Source of the DNA: Streptomyces sp. TRM68416
GTDB lineage: Bacteria; Actinomycetota; Actinomycetes; Streptomycetales; Streptomycetaceae
Direction: 5' to 3'
Assembly: GCF_014596915.1 (NCBI RefSeq)
Contig: NZ_JACVWU010000032.1
Coordinates: 35,886-99,885 of the forward strand
DNA length: 64,000 nucleotides
The notes beneath the pieces were generated by a model that did not search any database, was not told the origin of the DNA, and saw only the letters and a list, made by a program, of their open reading frames with translations. Each line of letters begins with the position of its first letter. Within the stretch, counting starts at the first letter, position 1. This document shows positions 57,369 through 64,000 of the stretch, piece by piece. The translations under genes were made by a program, and so were the position numbers.

Positions 57369-58844
57369 GTGAACGGCATGCGTACTCTGGAAACCCTCTT
57401 GGGCGGGGAGTGGGTGACGACGGGCGAGTGGATCGACGTCCACGACCCGGCCGACGTCCGTGCCCCCATCGCCCGCATCCCCGCCCTCACCGCCAAGGAC
57501 GTCACCAGCGCCTACGACCACGCCGAGCGCGCCTTCGCCGTCTGGAAGCGCACCAGCCCCTTCGAGCGGGCCCGGATCTTCACCGACGCGGCCCGACTGA
57601 TCCGGGAGCGCGTGGCGGAGATCGCCGCCGACGTCACCGCCGAGAACGGCAAGACGCTGACCGAGGCCACCGGCGAGACGCTCAAGGCCGCCGACTTCCT
57701 GGAGTACTACGCCGGTCTCGCCCGCCAGGGCTACGGCACGCTCCTGCACGACGTACGCCCCAACCACCGCGTCCACACCCAGCGCGAGCCCATCGGCACG
57801 ATCCTCGTGATCAGCCCCTGGAACGACCCGCTGATCACCCCGGCCCGCAAGCTCGCCCCCCTGCTCGCGGCGGGCAACACGGCGGTGTTCAAGCCGGCCA
57901 CCGAGACACCGTTGTCGGGCCTGCACTTCGCCCGGGCCCTCCACGACGCGGGTCTGCCGGCCGGTGTCCTGAACGTTGTCACGGGCCGGACGTCCGAGCT
58001 GGAGGAAGCCCTCCTCGACGACCCGCGGATCGTCGGCATCACCTTCACCGGCTCCAACGCCGTCGGTAACCGCATCCGCCGCCGCCTCGCCGACCGCAAC
58101 GTCCGCTTCCAGGGCGAACTCGGCGGCAAGAACGCCTCGGTCGTCCTGAGGGACGCCGACCTCCCGGCCGCCGCGAAGGCGGTCGTCGCCGCCTCCTTCG
58201 GCCAGGCCGGTCAGCGGTGCACCGCCACCAGCCGGGTCATCGTCGAGCAGCCGGTGTACGAGGAGTTCACCCGGCTGCTGGTCCTGGAGGTCGAGAAGCT
58301 CAAGGTCGGCCCCGGCACCGACCCGGCGACGACCCTGTGCCCGCTGTCGAGCCCGAAGCAGCGCGACAGCGTGCTCGCCGATCTCGCCAGGGCGATCCAG
58401 CAGGGCGCGGTCGTCCTCACGGGCGGTGACACCGACACCGAGGGTGAGCGTGCGCACGGCTGCTATGTCCAGCCGACCGTCCTCGCCGAGGTCACCCCCG
58501 AGACGGCGATCTGGCGCGAGGAGGTCTTCGGCCCGGTCGTCGCGGTCCGCGCGGTCGACGATTTCGACGCGGCGGTCGACGCGGTCAACGACTCCGACTT
58601 CGGGCTCGCGGCCGCCGTCTTCACCCGCGACCTGGGCAACGCCTACCGCTTCGCCGACGAGGCCGAGTGCGGCCAGATCGCCGTCAACACGACCACCCCC
58701 GGCTGGGACGTCCACCTCCCCTTCGGCGGCTTCCGCGATTCCGGCACGGCGTACAAGGAGCAGGGCGACGAGGTGCTCCGCTTCTCCACCCGGGTCAAGA
58801 CGGTGGCGATCAACATCGGCGCCCCGGAGCGGGCCCGTGGCTGA
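57369..58844 (+). CDS. Aldehyde dehydrogenase (aromatic-aldehyde type)
   Basis: A 491-residue dehydrogenase. Motifs: VISPWNDPLITPARKLAPLLAAGNTAVFKPATETP, FTGSNAVGN, GELGGKNASVV (Glu) and FGQAGQRCTATSR (catalytic Cys). It is only distantly like the enzyme at 52016 and resembles the benzaldehyde/vanillin or ketoglutarate-semialdehyde groups. GTG 57369 has GAGG 4-5 nt away; ATG 57378 is an alternative. Its end overlaps the oxidase gene by 8 bp. It could oxidise the aldehyde made by the ThDP decarboxylase encoded downstream. Confidence 0.88.
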   Translation: MNGMRTLETLLGGEWVTTGEWIDVHDPADVRAPIARIPALTAKDVTSAYDHAERAFAVWKRTSPFERARIFTDAARLIRERVAEIAADVTAENGKTLTEATGETLKAADFLEYYAGLARQGYGTLLHDVRPNHRVHTQREPIGTILVISPWNDPLITPARKLAPLLAAGNTAVFKPATETPLSGLHFARALHDAGLPAGVLNVVTGRTSELEEALLDDPRIVGITFTGSNAVGNRIRRRLADRNVRFQGELGGKNASVVLRDADLPAAAKAVVAASFGQAGQRCTATSRVIVEQPVYEEFTRLLVLEVEKLKVGPGTDPATTLCPLSSPKQRDSVLADLARAIQQGAVVLTGGDTDTEGERAHGCYVQPTVLAEVTPETAIWREEVFGPVVAVRAVDDFDAAVDAVNDSDFGLAAAVFTRDLGNAYRFADEAECGQIAVNTTTPGWDVHLPFGGFRDSGTAYKEQGDEVLRFSTRVKTVAINIGAPERARG

Positions 58845-60045
58845 CGAGACCATCGGCATCGTCGGCGCGGGCATTGTCGGCCTGGCCTCCGGCCGGGACA
58901 TCGCCCTCCGTCGCCCCGGCACCCGGGTCGTGGTCCTGGAGAAGGAACAGGACGTCGCCGTCCACCAGACCGGCCACAACTCGGGCGTCGTCCACGCCGG
59001 GATCTACTACGCGCCGGGCAGCCTCAAGGCCGACCTGTGCGTGCGGGGCGTGTCGATGCTCCGCGAGTACTGCCAGGAACGCTCCTTGCCGTACGACGAG
59101 ATCGGCAAGCTCGTCATGGCCGTACGCGAGGACGAGCTCGGCCGGATGGAGAACCTCTACGAGCGGGCCAAGAACAACCACGTGCCCGACCTGCGCAAGG
59201 TCTCCAAGGACGAGATCAAGGAGATCGAGCCCAACGCCGGCGGCATCGCGGCCCTGCACTCGCCCCGCACCGCGATCACCGACTACAAGGCGATCGCCCG
59301 GGAGTTCGCCAAGGACATCGAGGCCTCCGGCGGCGAGGTACGGATCGGCTCCCCGGTCACCTCGATCACGAATGTGCCGGGCGGCATCGAGGTCGCCTCC
59401 GGTCAGGAACGGGTCCGCGTCGACCGGCTGATCCTCTGCGCGGGCCTCCAGTCGGACGCCGTCGCCAAGCTCGCCCGGGACAAGCAGGAGCCGAAGATCA
59501 TCCCGTTCCGGGGCGAGTACATGCTCCTCAAGCCGGACCGCACGCATCTCGTACGCGGCCTCGTCTACCCGGTTCCGGATCCGAGGTACCCCTTCCTCGG
59601 CGTGCACTTCACCCCGCGCGTCGACGGCTCGGTCGAGGTCGGTCCCAACGCCGTCCTGGCCCTGGCCAGGGAGGGCTACACCCTGGGGAAGATCTCCCCG
59701 AGGGACCTCCTGGGCATCGCCGCCTACCCCGGTACCTGGCGGATGGCGGCCCAGCACTGGCGTACCGGCATCAAGGAGTACCGCGGCGCCCTGTCCGCGG
59801 CGGCCTTCATGCGGGACGCGGGGCTGTACGTCCCGGGCGTCGGCGTCCAGGACGTCGTCCGCGGAGGTGCGGGTGTACGCGCCCAGGCGCTGGACCGCGA
59901 CGGCACGCTCGTCGACGACTTCCGCATCCACAGCGCCGGCCGTGTCACCGCCGTGCGCAACGCGCCCTCGCCCGCCGCGACGGCCTCCATGGCGATCGCC
60001 GAGCACGTCGTCGACGCGGTCTTCGGCGACGGCGCCGCAACCTGA
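58837..60045 (+). CDS. lhgO: L-2-hydroxyglutarate oxidase-like FAD enzyme
   Basis: A 402-residue DAO-fold flavoenzyme. FAD binding: TIGIVGAGIVGLASGRDIA and the VVLEKE acidic strand. LhgO hallmarks: VAVHQTGHNSGVVHAGIYYAPGSLKADLC, the YDEIGKLVMA strand, and the late GVQDVVRGGAGVRAQA FAD-contact loop. It may oxidise a 2-hydroxy acid to a 2-oxo acid, feeding electrons to the respiratory chain. GTG 58837 lies inside the end of the aldehyde dehydrogenase gene with GGAG upstream. True substrate may be a pathway hydroxy acid rather than 2-hydroxyglutarate. Confidence 0.88.
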   Translation: MADETIGIVGAGIVGLASGRDIALRRPGTRVVVLEKEQDVAVHQTGHNSGVVHAGIYYAPGSLKADLCVRGVSMLREYCQERSLPYDEIGKLVMAVREDELGRMENLYERAKNNHVPDLRKVSKDEIKEIEPNAGGIAALHSPRTAITDYKAIAREFAKDIEASGGEVRIGSPVTSITNVPGGIEVASGQERVRVDRLILCAGLQSDAVAKLARDKQEPKIIPFRGEYMLLKPDRTHLVRGLVYPVPDPRYPFLGVHFTPRVDGSVEVGPNAVLALAREGYTLGKISPRDLLGIAAYPGTWRMAAQHWRTGIKEYRGALSAAAFMRDAGLYVPGVGVQDVVRGGAGVRAQALDRDGTLVDDFRIHSAGRVTAVRNAPSPAATASMAIAEHVVDAVFGDGAAT

Positions 60046-60069
60046 AGATGCCCTGCTGAGAGGGCACTT

Positions 60070-60092
60070 GAGCGCAACAAGTGCTTGCGCTC
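60070..60092. promoter_or_regulatory. Perfect GAGCGCAA-N7-TTGCGCTC dyad
   Basis: Eight-bp perfect arms with a 7-nt spacer, 80 bp before the amidohydrolase start. Longest member of the CGCAA-N7-TTGCG family. Likely LysR operator; it could also fold as a hairpin after the oxidase gene. Confidence 0.65.
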
Positions 60093-60171
60093 CCGGGGGC
60101 TCCGCAGGGACTCGGAATCCGCCTAGCGTTCCACCCGCACAACCCCTCCTTCGAAGAGAAAGAGTCCGACG

Positions 60172-61032
60172 ATGTTCGTTGTCGACACGCAGATCCACAT
60201 CTGGCTGGAAGAGTCCGCGGACCGCCCCTGGGTGCCCGGGGCGCGGGAGCGCATCCGCCTCAACGGCCACCGCGAGGACCCCTTCTCGTACGAGGAGGCG
60301 CTGGAGCTGATGGACGAGGCCGGCGTGAACCGTGCGCTGATCCTGCCGCCGTCCTGGGAGGGCGACCGCATCGACTACGCCCTGGAGGCGTGTGAGGCGC
60401 ACCCGGACCGCTTCGGCATCATGGCCCGCGTCCCGCAGAACAAGCCCGAAGAGGGCAAGGCGATGCTCAAGGACTTCGCGCAGAACCCGCATGTGAAGGG
60501 CACGCGCCTGACCTTCCACCGGCCGCAGGACCGCAACTGGATGATCGACGGCACCAACGACTGGTATTGGCCGATCGCCGAGGAGCTCGGCATCCCGACG
60601 ATGGTCCACGCGCCCGTCTGGAAGCGGGAGTTGGGCGAGATCGCCGCCAAGCACCCCGAGCTGAAGATCATCATCGACCACATGGGCATCATGGCCCGCT
60701 GTGTCGATGACGCGATCGGCTACTGGGTCCAGGAGACCGCCGACCTGGCCGTCCACCCCAACATCTACGTCAAGGTCTCGGCGCTGCCGGGCTACTCGAC
60801 GCAGCCCTTCCCGAACAACAACATCCAGAAGTACGTGCGCGAGATGGTCGACAAGATGGGCCCGCAGCGCTGCTTCTACGGCACCGACATCACCCGGCTG
60901 CTCGGACACGGCATCACCTACACCGACACGATCGAGCAGTTCACCAAGCACTGGGACTTCACGCCCGAGGAGCTTGAATGGATCATGGGCCGCGGTATCT
61001 CCGAGGTCCTGAACTGGCCGATCGAGGGCTGA
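60172..61032 (+). CDS. Amidohydrolase-2 family hydrolase (lactonase-like)
   Basis: A 286-residue TIM-barrel hydrolase. It starts VVDTQIHIW, so the first His of the usual His-x-His motif is Gln. Later features are RVPQNKPEEGKAML, VKGTRLTF, IPTMVHAPVW, the IIIDHMG strand with its His and CFYGTDITR with the catalytic Asp. The size and order resemble sugar-acid lactonases and LigI, the 2-pyrone-4,6-dicarboxylate hydrolase whose product is 4-oxalomesaconate. That link to galBCD is attractive but inferred. It leads the last operon, behind a perfect dyad. Confidence 0.8.
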   Translation: MFVVDTQIHIWLEESADRPWVPGARERIRLNGHREDPFSYEEALELMDEAGVNRALILPPSWEGDRIDYALEACEAHPDRFGIMARVPQNKPEEGKAMLKDFAQNPHVKGTRLTFHRPQDRNWMIDGTNDWYWPIAEELGIPTMVHAPVWKRELGEIAAKHPELKIIIDHMGIMARCVDDAIGYWVQETADLAVHPNIYVKVSALPGYSTQPFPNNNIQKYVREMVDKMGPQRCFYGTDITRLLGHGITYTDTIEQFTKHWDFTPEELEWIMGRGISEVLNWPIEG

Positions 61033-61046
61033 AGGAACCACGAGAG

Positions 61047-62756
61047 ATGAACGACACCCCCAACACACCGGGCGCCGACGGCGGAGACGCTCTCGTGACC
61101 GCCTTCAACGCCGTCGGCGCCGACTACCTCTTCTGCTCCTCGGGGTCCGAATGGGCCCCGGTGTGGGAGTCGCTCGCCCGGCGCCACCGGGACGGGCTGC
61201 CCTGCCCCGAGTACCTGGACCTGACCCATGAGACCGTCGCGGTCGGCATGGCAACCGGATACGGCCTAATCAAGCGCCGCCCGCAGGGTGTGCTCCTGCA
61301 CGCGGCCCCCGGCCTGCTGCAGGGCTCGATGGCCGTCCACGGCGCGCTCCTGGCGGGCGTCCCGATGGTGGTCAGCTCCTCGGAGTCGACCACGTACGGC
61401 GATGGCCCCGGCCAGGACCCGGGCGGCCAGTGGTACCGCAACCTGTCGATCGTGGGCGGGCCGCACCAGATCGCCCAGCCGTTCACCAAGTGGTCCAACG
61501 AGGCCGCCAGTGTCCACACCCTGCCCACGATGGTGGCCCGCGCGGCGGAACTGGCCTGGCGGGCCCCGGCGGGACCGGCGTACCTCAACATCCCGCTGGA
61601 GATCCTTCTGGAGGACTGGGACGGCCGTGAGGCCAAGCCCATCGTGGCGCCCGGCTCCACGCACAGCTCGCCGGAAGAGGTCGACCCGGTCGCGCAGATG
61701 ATCCGGGAGGCCCGCAACCCCGTGATCGTGACGGAGACGGCAGGTCGTGAGGCGGGCGGCTTCGAGGCTCTCGTCGCCTTCGCCGAGGCCTGGAACATCC
61801 CGGTCGTCGAGCCCGACTCGGCGGTCTGCGGCAACTTCCCGCGCACCCACCCGCTGCACGCCGGCAGCGACATCGGCCCGTGGATGGACGAGGCGGACCT
61901 CATTCTCCTCGTGAACTGCCGGGCTCCGTTCTACCCGCCGTCGCGCAAGCCCTCGAAGGCGCGGGTCGTCGTGATCGATGAGGTGCCGCAGCGGCCGCAT
62001 GTGGTCTACCAAGTCCTATACGCAGACAGGTACTTGGAGGGCAACGTCGCCAACAGCCTGCGCCAGCTGGCCAAGCGGGCGAAGGACCTCGACGAGGGGG
62101 CCGTGGCTCTTCGCCGGGCGGCTCAGGACGAGCGGCATGCCGCCGAACAGGCCGCCATCGCCGCCGCCGAGACCAAGGCCGCCGATGCCGAGGGCGTCGC
62201 CCCGGTGCTGGTCGCCGCGACCCTGCGCAGGCTGCTCGACGGGCAGGACGGAATCGTCGTCGACGAGACCATCACCCACAGCCGGATCGTGAAGCGGCAC
62301 GTCCAGACCGACGCCCCCGACTCGTACTTCTACGTACAGGGCGGACTCGGCCAGGGCCTCGCGGTCGCGCTCGGCGTCAAACTCGCCGCGCGGGAACGGC
62401 CGGTGGTGCTCACGATCGGCGACGGCGCGTTCGCGTACAACCCGGTCATCCAGTCGTACGACGCGTCCAAGGCGTACGAACTCCCGGTGCTGATCGTGGT
62501 GTTCAACAACCGCGTCTACAAGTCGATGAACCTCAACCACCGCAGGTTCTACCCCGAAGGCGCCGCCGCCGAGACGGGGGAGTGGCTCGGCACCGACCTG
62601 CACCGCCTGCCCCGACTGGCCGCGTTCGCCGAGCCGTTCGGCATGCTCACCGAGACCGTCGACACCCCGGACGCACTCACCCCCGCGCTGGAGCGCGCCC
62701 TCAAGGCCGTCGCCGAGGGAACCACCGCAGTCGTCGACGTCCTCGTCACCCGCTGA
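61047..62756 (+). CDS. Thiamine-diphosphate-dependent decarboxylase/synthase
   Basis: A 569-residue ThDP enzyme with the PYR-central-PP layout of acetolactate synthases and benzoylformate decarboxylases. The cofactor Glu lies in LTHETVAVGMATGYG. The PP domain has YFYVQGGLGQGLAVALG and the GDGAFAYNP... NNRVYKS motif binding Mg-ThDP. No regulatory subunit is present, favouring a 2-oxoacid decarboxylase. ATG 61047 has GAAGGA 10 nt upstream. With LDH2 (hydroxy acid to 2-oxo acid) after it and aldehyde dehydrogenases before, a hydroxy acid to oxo acid to aldehyde to acid sequence is possible. Confidence 0.85.
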   Translation: MNDTPNTPGADGGDALVTAFNAVGADYLFCSSGSEWAPVWESLARRHRDGLPCPEYLDLTHETVAVGMATGYGLIKRRPQGVLLHAAPGLLQGSMAVHGALLAGVPMVVSSSESTTYGDGPGQDPGGQWYRNLSIVGGPHQIAQPFTKWSNEAASVHTLPTMVARAAELAWRAPAGPAYLNIPLEILLEDWDGREAKPIVAPGSTHSSPEEVDPVAQMIREARNPVIVTETAGREAGGFEALVAFAEAWNIPVVEPDSAVCGNFPRTHPLHAGSDIGPWMDEADLILLVNCRAPFYPPSRKPSKARVVVIDEVPQRPHVVYQVLYADRYLEGNVANSLRQLAKRAKDLDEGAVALRRAAQDERHAAEQAAIAAAETKAADAEGVAPVLVAATLRRLLDGQDGIVVDETITHSRIVKRHVQTDAPDSYFYVQGGLGQGLAVALGVKLAARERPVVLTIGDGAFAYNPVIQSYDASKAYELPVLIVVFNNRVYKSMNLNHRRFYPEGAAAETGEWLGTDLHRLPRLAAFAEPFGMLTETVDTPDALTPALERALKAVAEGTTAVVDVLVTR

Positions 62757-62772
62757 CTCAGGAGACCCCCCA

Positions 62773-63831
62773 ATGTCCAACGCACCTTCGAAGGTCCTGG
62801 TCCCCGCAGACGACCTGCGCACCCTCGCCGCCGCCCTCCTGGAGAAAGGCGGCCTGAGCCCAGAGCACGCCCGGACCACCGCCGACGTGTTCGTCTGGGC
62901 CGCCCTGCGCGGCGTCGACTCCCACGGCACCGCACGCGTCCCTGCCTACCTGGAACTGCTCGCCAAGGGCGTCGCCAACGCGAGCCCCGACATCAAGATC
63001 GAGTCGACGACCCCGGCGGCGGCCGTCGTGGACGCTGACCGAGCCCCCGGCCCCGTGGCGCTGAGCGCCGCCGCCGACGAGGCCGTACGCCGAGCCCATA
63101 CGACCGGCATTGCCTCCGTCGGCGTACGCCGGACCGTGCACACCGGCGCCATCGGCTACTACGTCTCGAAGATCGCCGAACAGGGCCTGGTCGGGCTCGG
63201 GTTCGTCGCCGGCATGCCCAACATGGGCTACACCGGCGTCAAGGGCGCCGCCGTCGCGACCAGCCCCCTCGCCATCGCCGTACCGGCCACCGAACGCGAC
63301 CCGCTGCTCCTCGACATGGCCACCGCCACCATCGCCCTCGGCAAGATCCGCCAGGCGAAGGCGAGCGGCACCCCGCTGCCCGAGGGCGCCGCGGCCACCG
63401 AGGACGGCACCCCGACCACCGACCCGGAACAGGCGGTCATGCCACTGCCGCTCGGCGGCGCCAAGGGGTCCGGCATGTCACTGGCGTTCGAGCTGCTGAC
63501 CAGCGTGCTGGTCGGGGCGCCGATCTTCGCGTCGTTCCACTCGGACGACCCACAGGGCCGCAAGCACCGCCAGAACGCCCTGCTCATCGCCATCGACCCG
63601 GCGGCCTTCGGTGACGCGGACGCCTTCACCGCGGCCGTCGACACCACCCTCGCCACCCTGAAGGGCCTGCCCGCCGCGGACGGTGCCGAGGGCGTGTTCT
63701 ACCCGGGCGAGCGCAGCGCCGCCGTGGCGGCCGCGCGAGGCGAGCGGGGAGTGCCGGTCGCGCCGAAGGTGTGGCGTGAACTGACCGAGAGCGCAGCCAA
63801 GTTGGGGGTCACTCCGCCGACGGTCGCGTAG
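62773..63831 (+). CDS. LDH2/MDH2-family NAD(P)-dependent dehydrogenase
   Basis: A 352-residue oxidoreductase of the malate/L-lactate/ureidoglycolate/sulfolactate dehydrogenase family. Conserved parts: WAALRGVDSHGTARVPAYLELL with the active His, VHTGAIGYYVSKIAEQGLVGL, ATSPLAIAVPA, LPLGGAKGSGMSLAFELL and the C-terminal YPGERSA. It converts 2-hydroxy acids to 2-oxo acids. It closes the operon after the ThDP enzyme, 16 bp downstream, suggesting the pair act in sequence on a 2-hydroxy/2-oxo acid. Confidence 0.88.
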   Translation: MSNAPSKVLVPADDLRTLAAALLEKGGLSPEHARTTADVFVWAALRGVDSHGTARVPAYLELLAKGVANASPDIKIESTTPAAAVVDADRAPGPVALSAAADEAVRRAHTTGIASVGVRRTVHTGAIGYYVSKIAEQGLVGLGFVAGMPNMGYTGVKGAAVATSPLAIAVPATERDPLLLDMATATIALGKIRQAKASGTPLPEGAAATEDGTPTTDPEQAVMPLPLGGAKGSGMSLAFELLTSVLVGAPIFASFHSDDPQGRKHRQNALLIAIDPAAFGDADAFTAAVDTTLATLKGLPAADGAEGVFYPGERSAAVAAARGERGVPVAPKVWRELTESAAKLGVTPPTVA

Positions 63832-63842
63832 TTCGCGTCATG

Positions 63843-63876
63843 GGTCGCCAGTTGTTCCGGGAGACGGCTGGCGACC
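63843..63876. terminator. Terminator-like hairpin at operon end
   Basis: Perfect 9-bp arms GGTCGCCAG (63843-63851) and CTGGCGACC (63868-63876), 16-nt loop, followed by a T-containing tract. Ends the last catabolic operon. The remaining 124 bp of the window show no gene. Confidence 0.65.
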
Positions 63877-64000
63877 GTTTCGTCCTTCAGCGTTGTTTCC
63901 CCTCTGACCGGCGTACGAGGCGCGCTCCTGGGCGACTATGGGCCAGGAGCCGGGTAGCCGGGCGGCGACTGGGCGAATGCCCTAAGGTCCGCGCGCTAGT

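Noticed and set aside
57369..63831. Mandelate pathway (benzoylformate decarboxylase plus benzaldehyde dehydrogenase)
   Set aside because: No mandelate racemase or flavin mandelate dehydrogenase, and no specific benzoylformate decarboxylase active-site motif could be confirmed by eye.

Overview
The window is very GC-rich, uses GTG/TTG starts and 4-bp ATGA/GTGA start-stop overlaps, carries Tat and lipoprotein signals on secreted esterases, two IdeR/DmdR-type iron boxes and pieces of an actinomycete conjugative element. It looks like a Streptomyces (or close actinomycete) chromosome, in an accessory or chromosome-arm type region. No rRNA, tRNA or CRISPR array was seen.

Layout. (1) 1-12 kb is a decaying island of secreted esterases: a partial carboxylesterase at the left edge, an intact antigen-85/esterase-D type enzyme, two related lipoprotein esterases and an intact Tat-exported ceramidase-like protein, mixed with remnants (a carboxylesterase/ceramidase-like chimera, a GH3 tail, an IS110 piece, a frameshifted MFS gene). 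(2) 12.2-13.2 kb: a TetR regulator next to a broken SDR gene. (3) 13.5-31.6 kb: an iron locus. A ten-gene minus-strand operon encodes 2,3-dihydroxybenzoate synthesis and activation, an aryl carrier, a one-module serine-type NRPS with thioesterase, MbtH, a phosphopantetheinyl transferase, a siderophore-binding lipoprotein and a Fes-type esterase. This points to an enterobactin-like trilactone. Divergent genes are a FepDG permease pair, a second Fes esterase, and an iron-box-linked pair of surface proteins (four Ig-like repeats with a C-terminal anchor, and a YVTN beta-propeller). No FepC ATPase is present: the transporter operon ends at the mobile segment.

(4) 31.6-38.7 kb: a nested mobile segment. 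A serine-recombinase/DUF5372 insertion, itself internally deleted, cuts off a DnaB-N-domain gene belonging to a conjugative-element block (TraG/TraD-like coupling protein and several accessory proteins, three sharing one N-terminal domain). A LysR C-terminal remnant lies at the right edge. (5) 38.7-63.9 kb: a large aromatic-acid catabolic supercluster. Its first half is gntR-galB-galC-galD plus a type I (VOC) extradiol dioxygenase and an aromatic-acid MFS importer. GalB/C/D take 4-oxalomesaconate to pyruvate plus oxaloacetate, but the usual gallate dioxygenase GalA is absent. After a frameshifted metallo-beta-lactamase-fold gene and a cupin comes a CMD-family protein with a ribose-type ABC importer. 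The second half is LysR-led: another VOC dioxygenase, aldehyde dehydrogenase, FAH-family hydrolase, glyoxalase-like protein, alpha/beta hydrolase, GlcG, MetE-like protein, ABM monooxygenase, a second aldehyde dehydrogenase, LhgO-like oxidase, amidohydrolase, ThDP enzyme and LDH2-type dehydrogenase.

Two short cis motifs tie the catabolic region together. ATTGTTGACAAT-like sites lie before gntR, the MFS gene and the lysR gene. CGCAA-N7-TTGCG dyads lie before three second-half transcription units. The overall picture is a two-regulator pathway that imports and meta-cleaves one or more oxygenated aromatic acids, with ring cleavage perhaps done by VOC enzymes in place of GalA. The substrate cannot be fixed from sequence alone.
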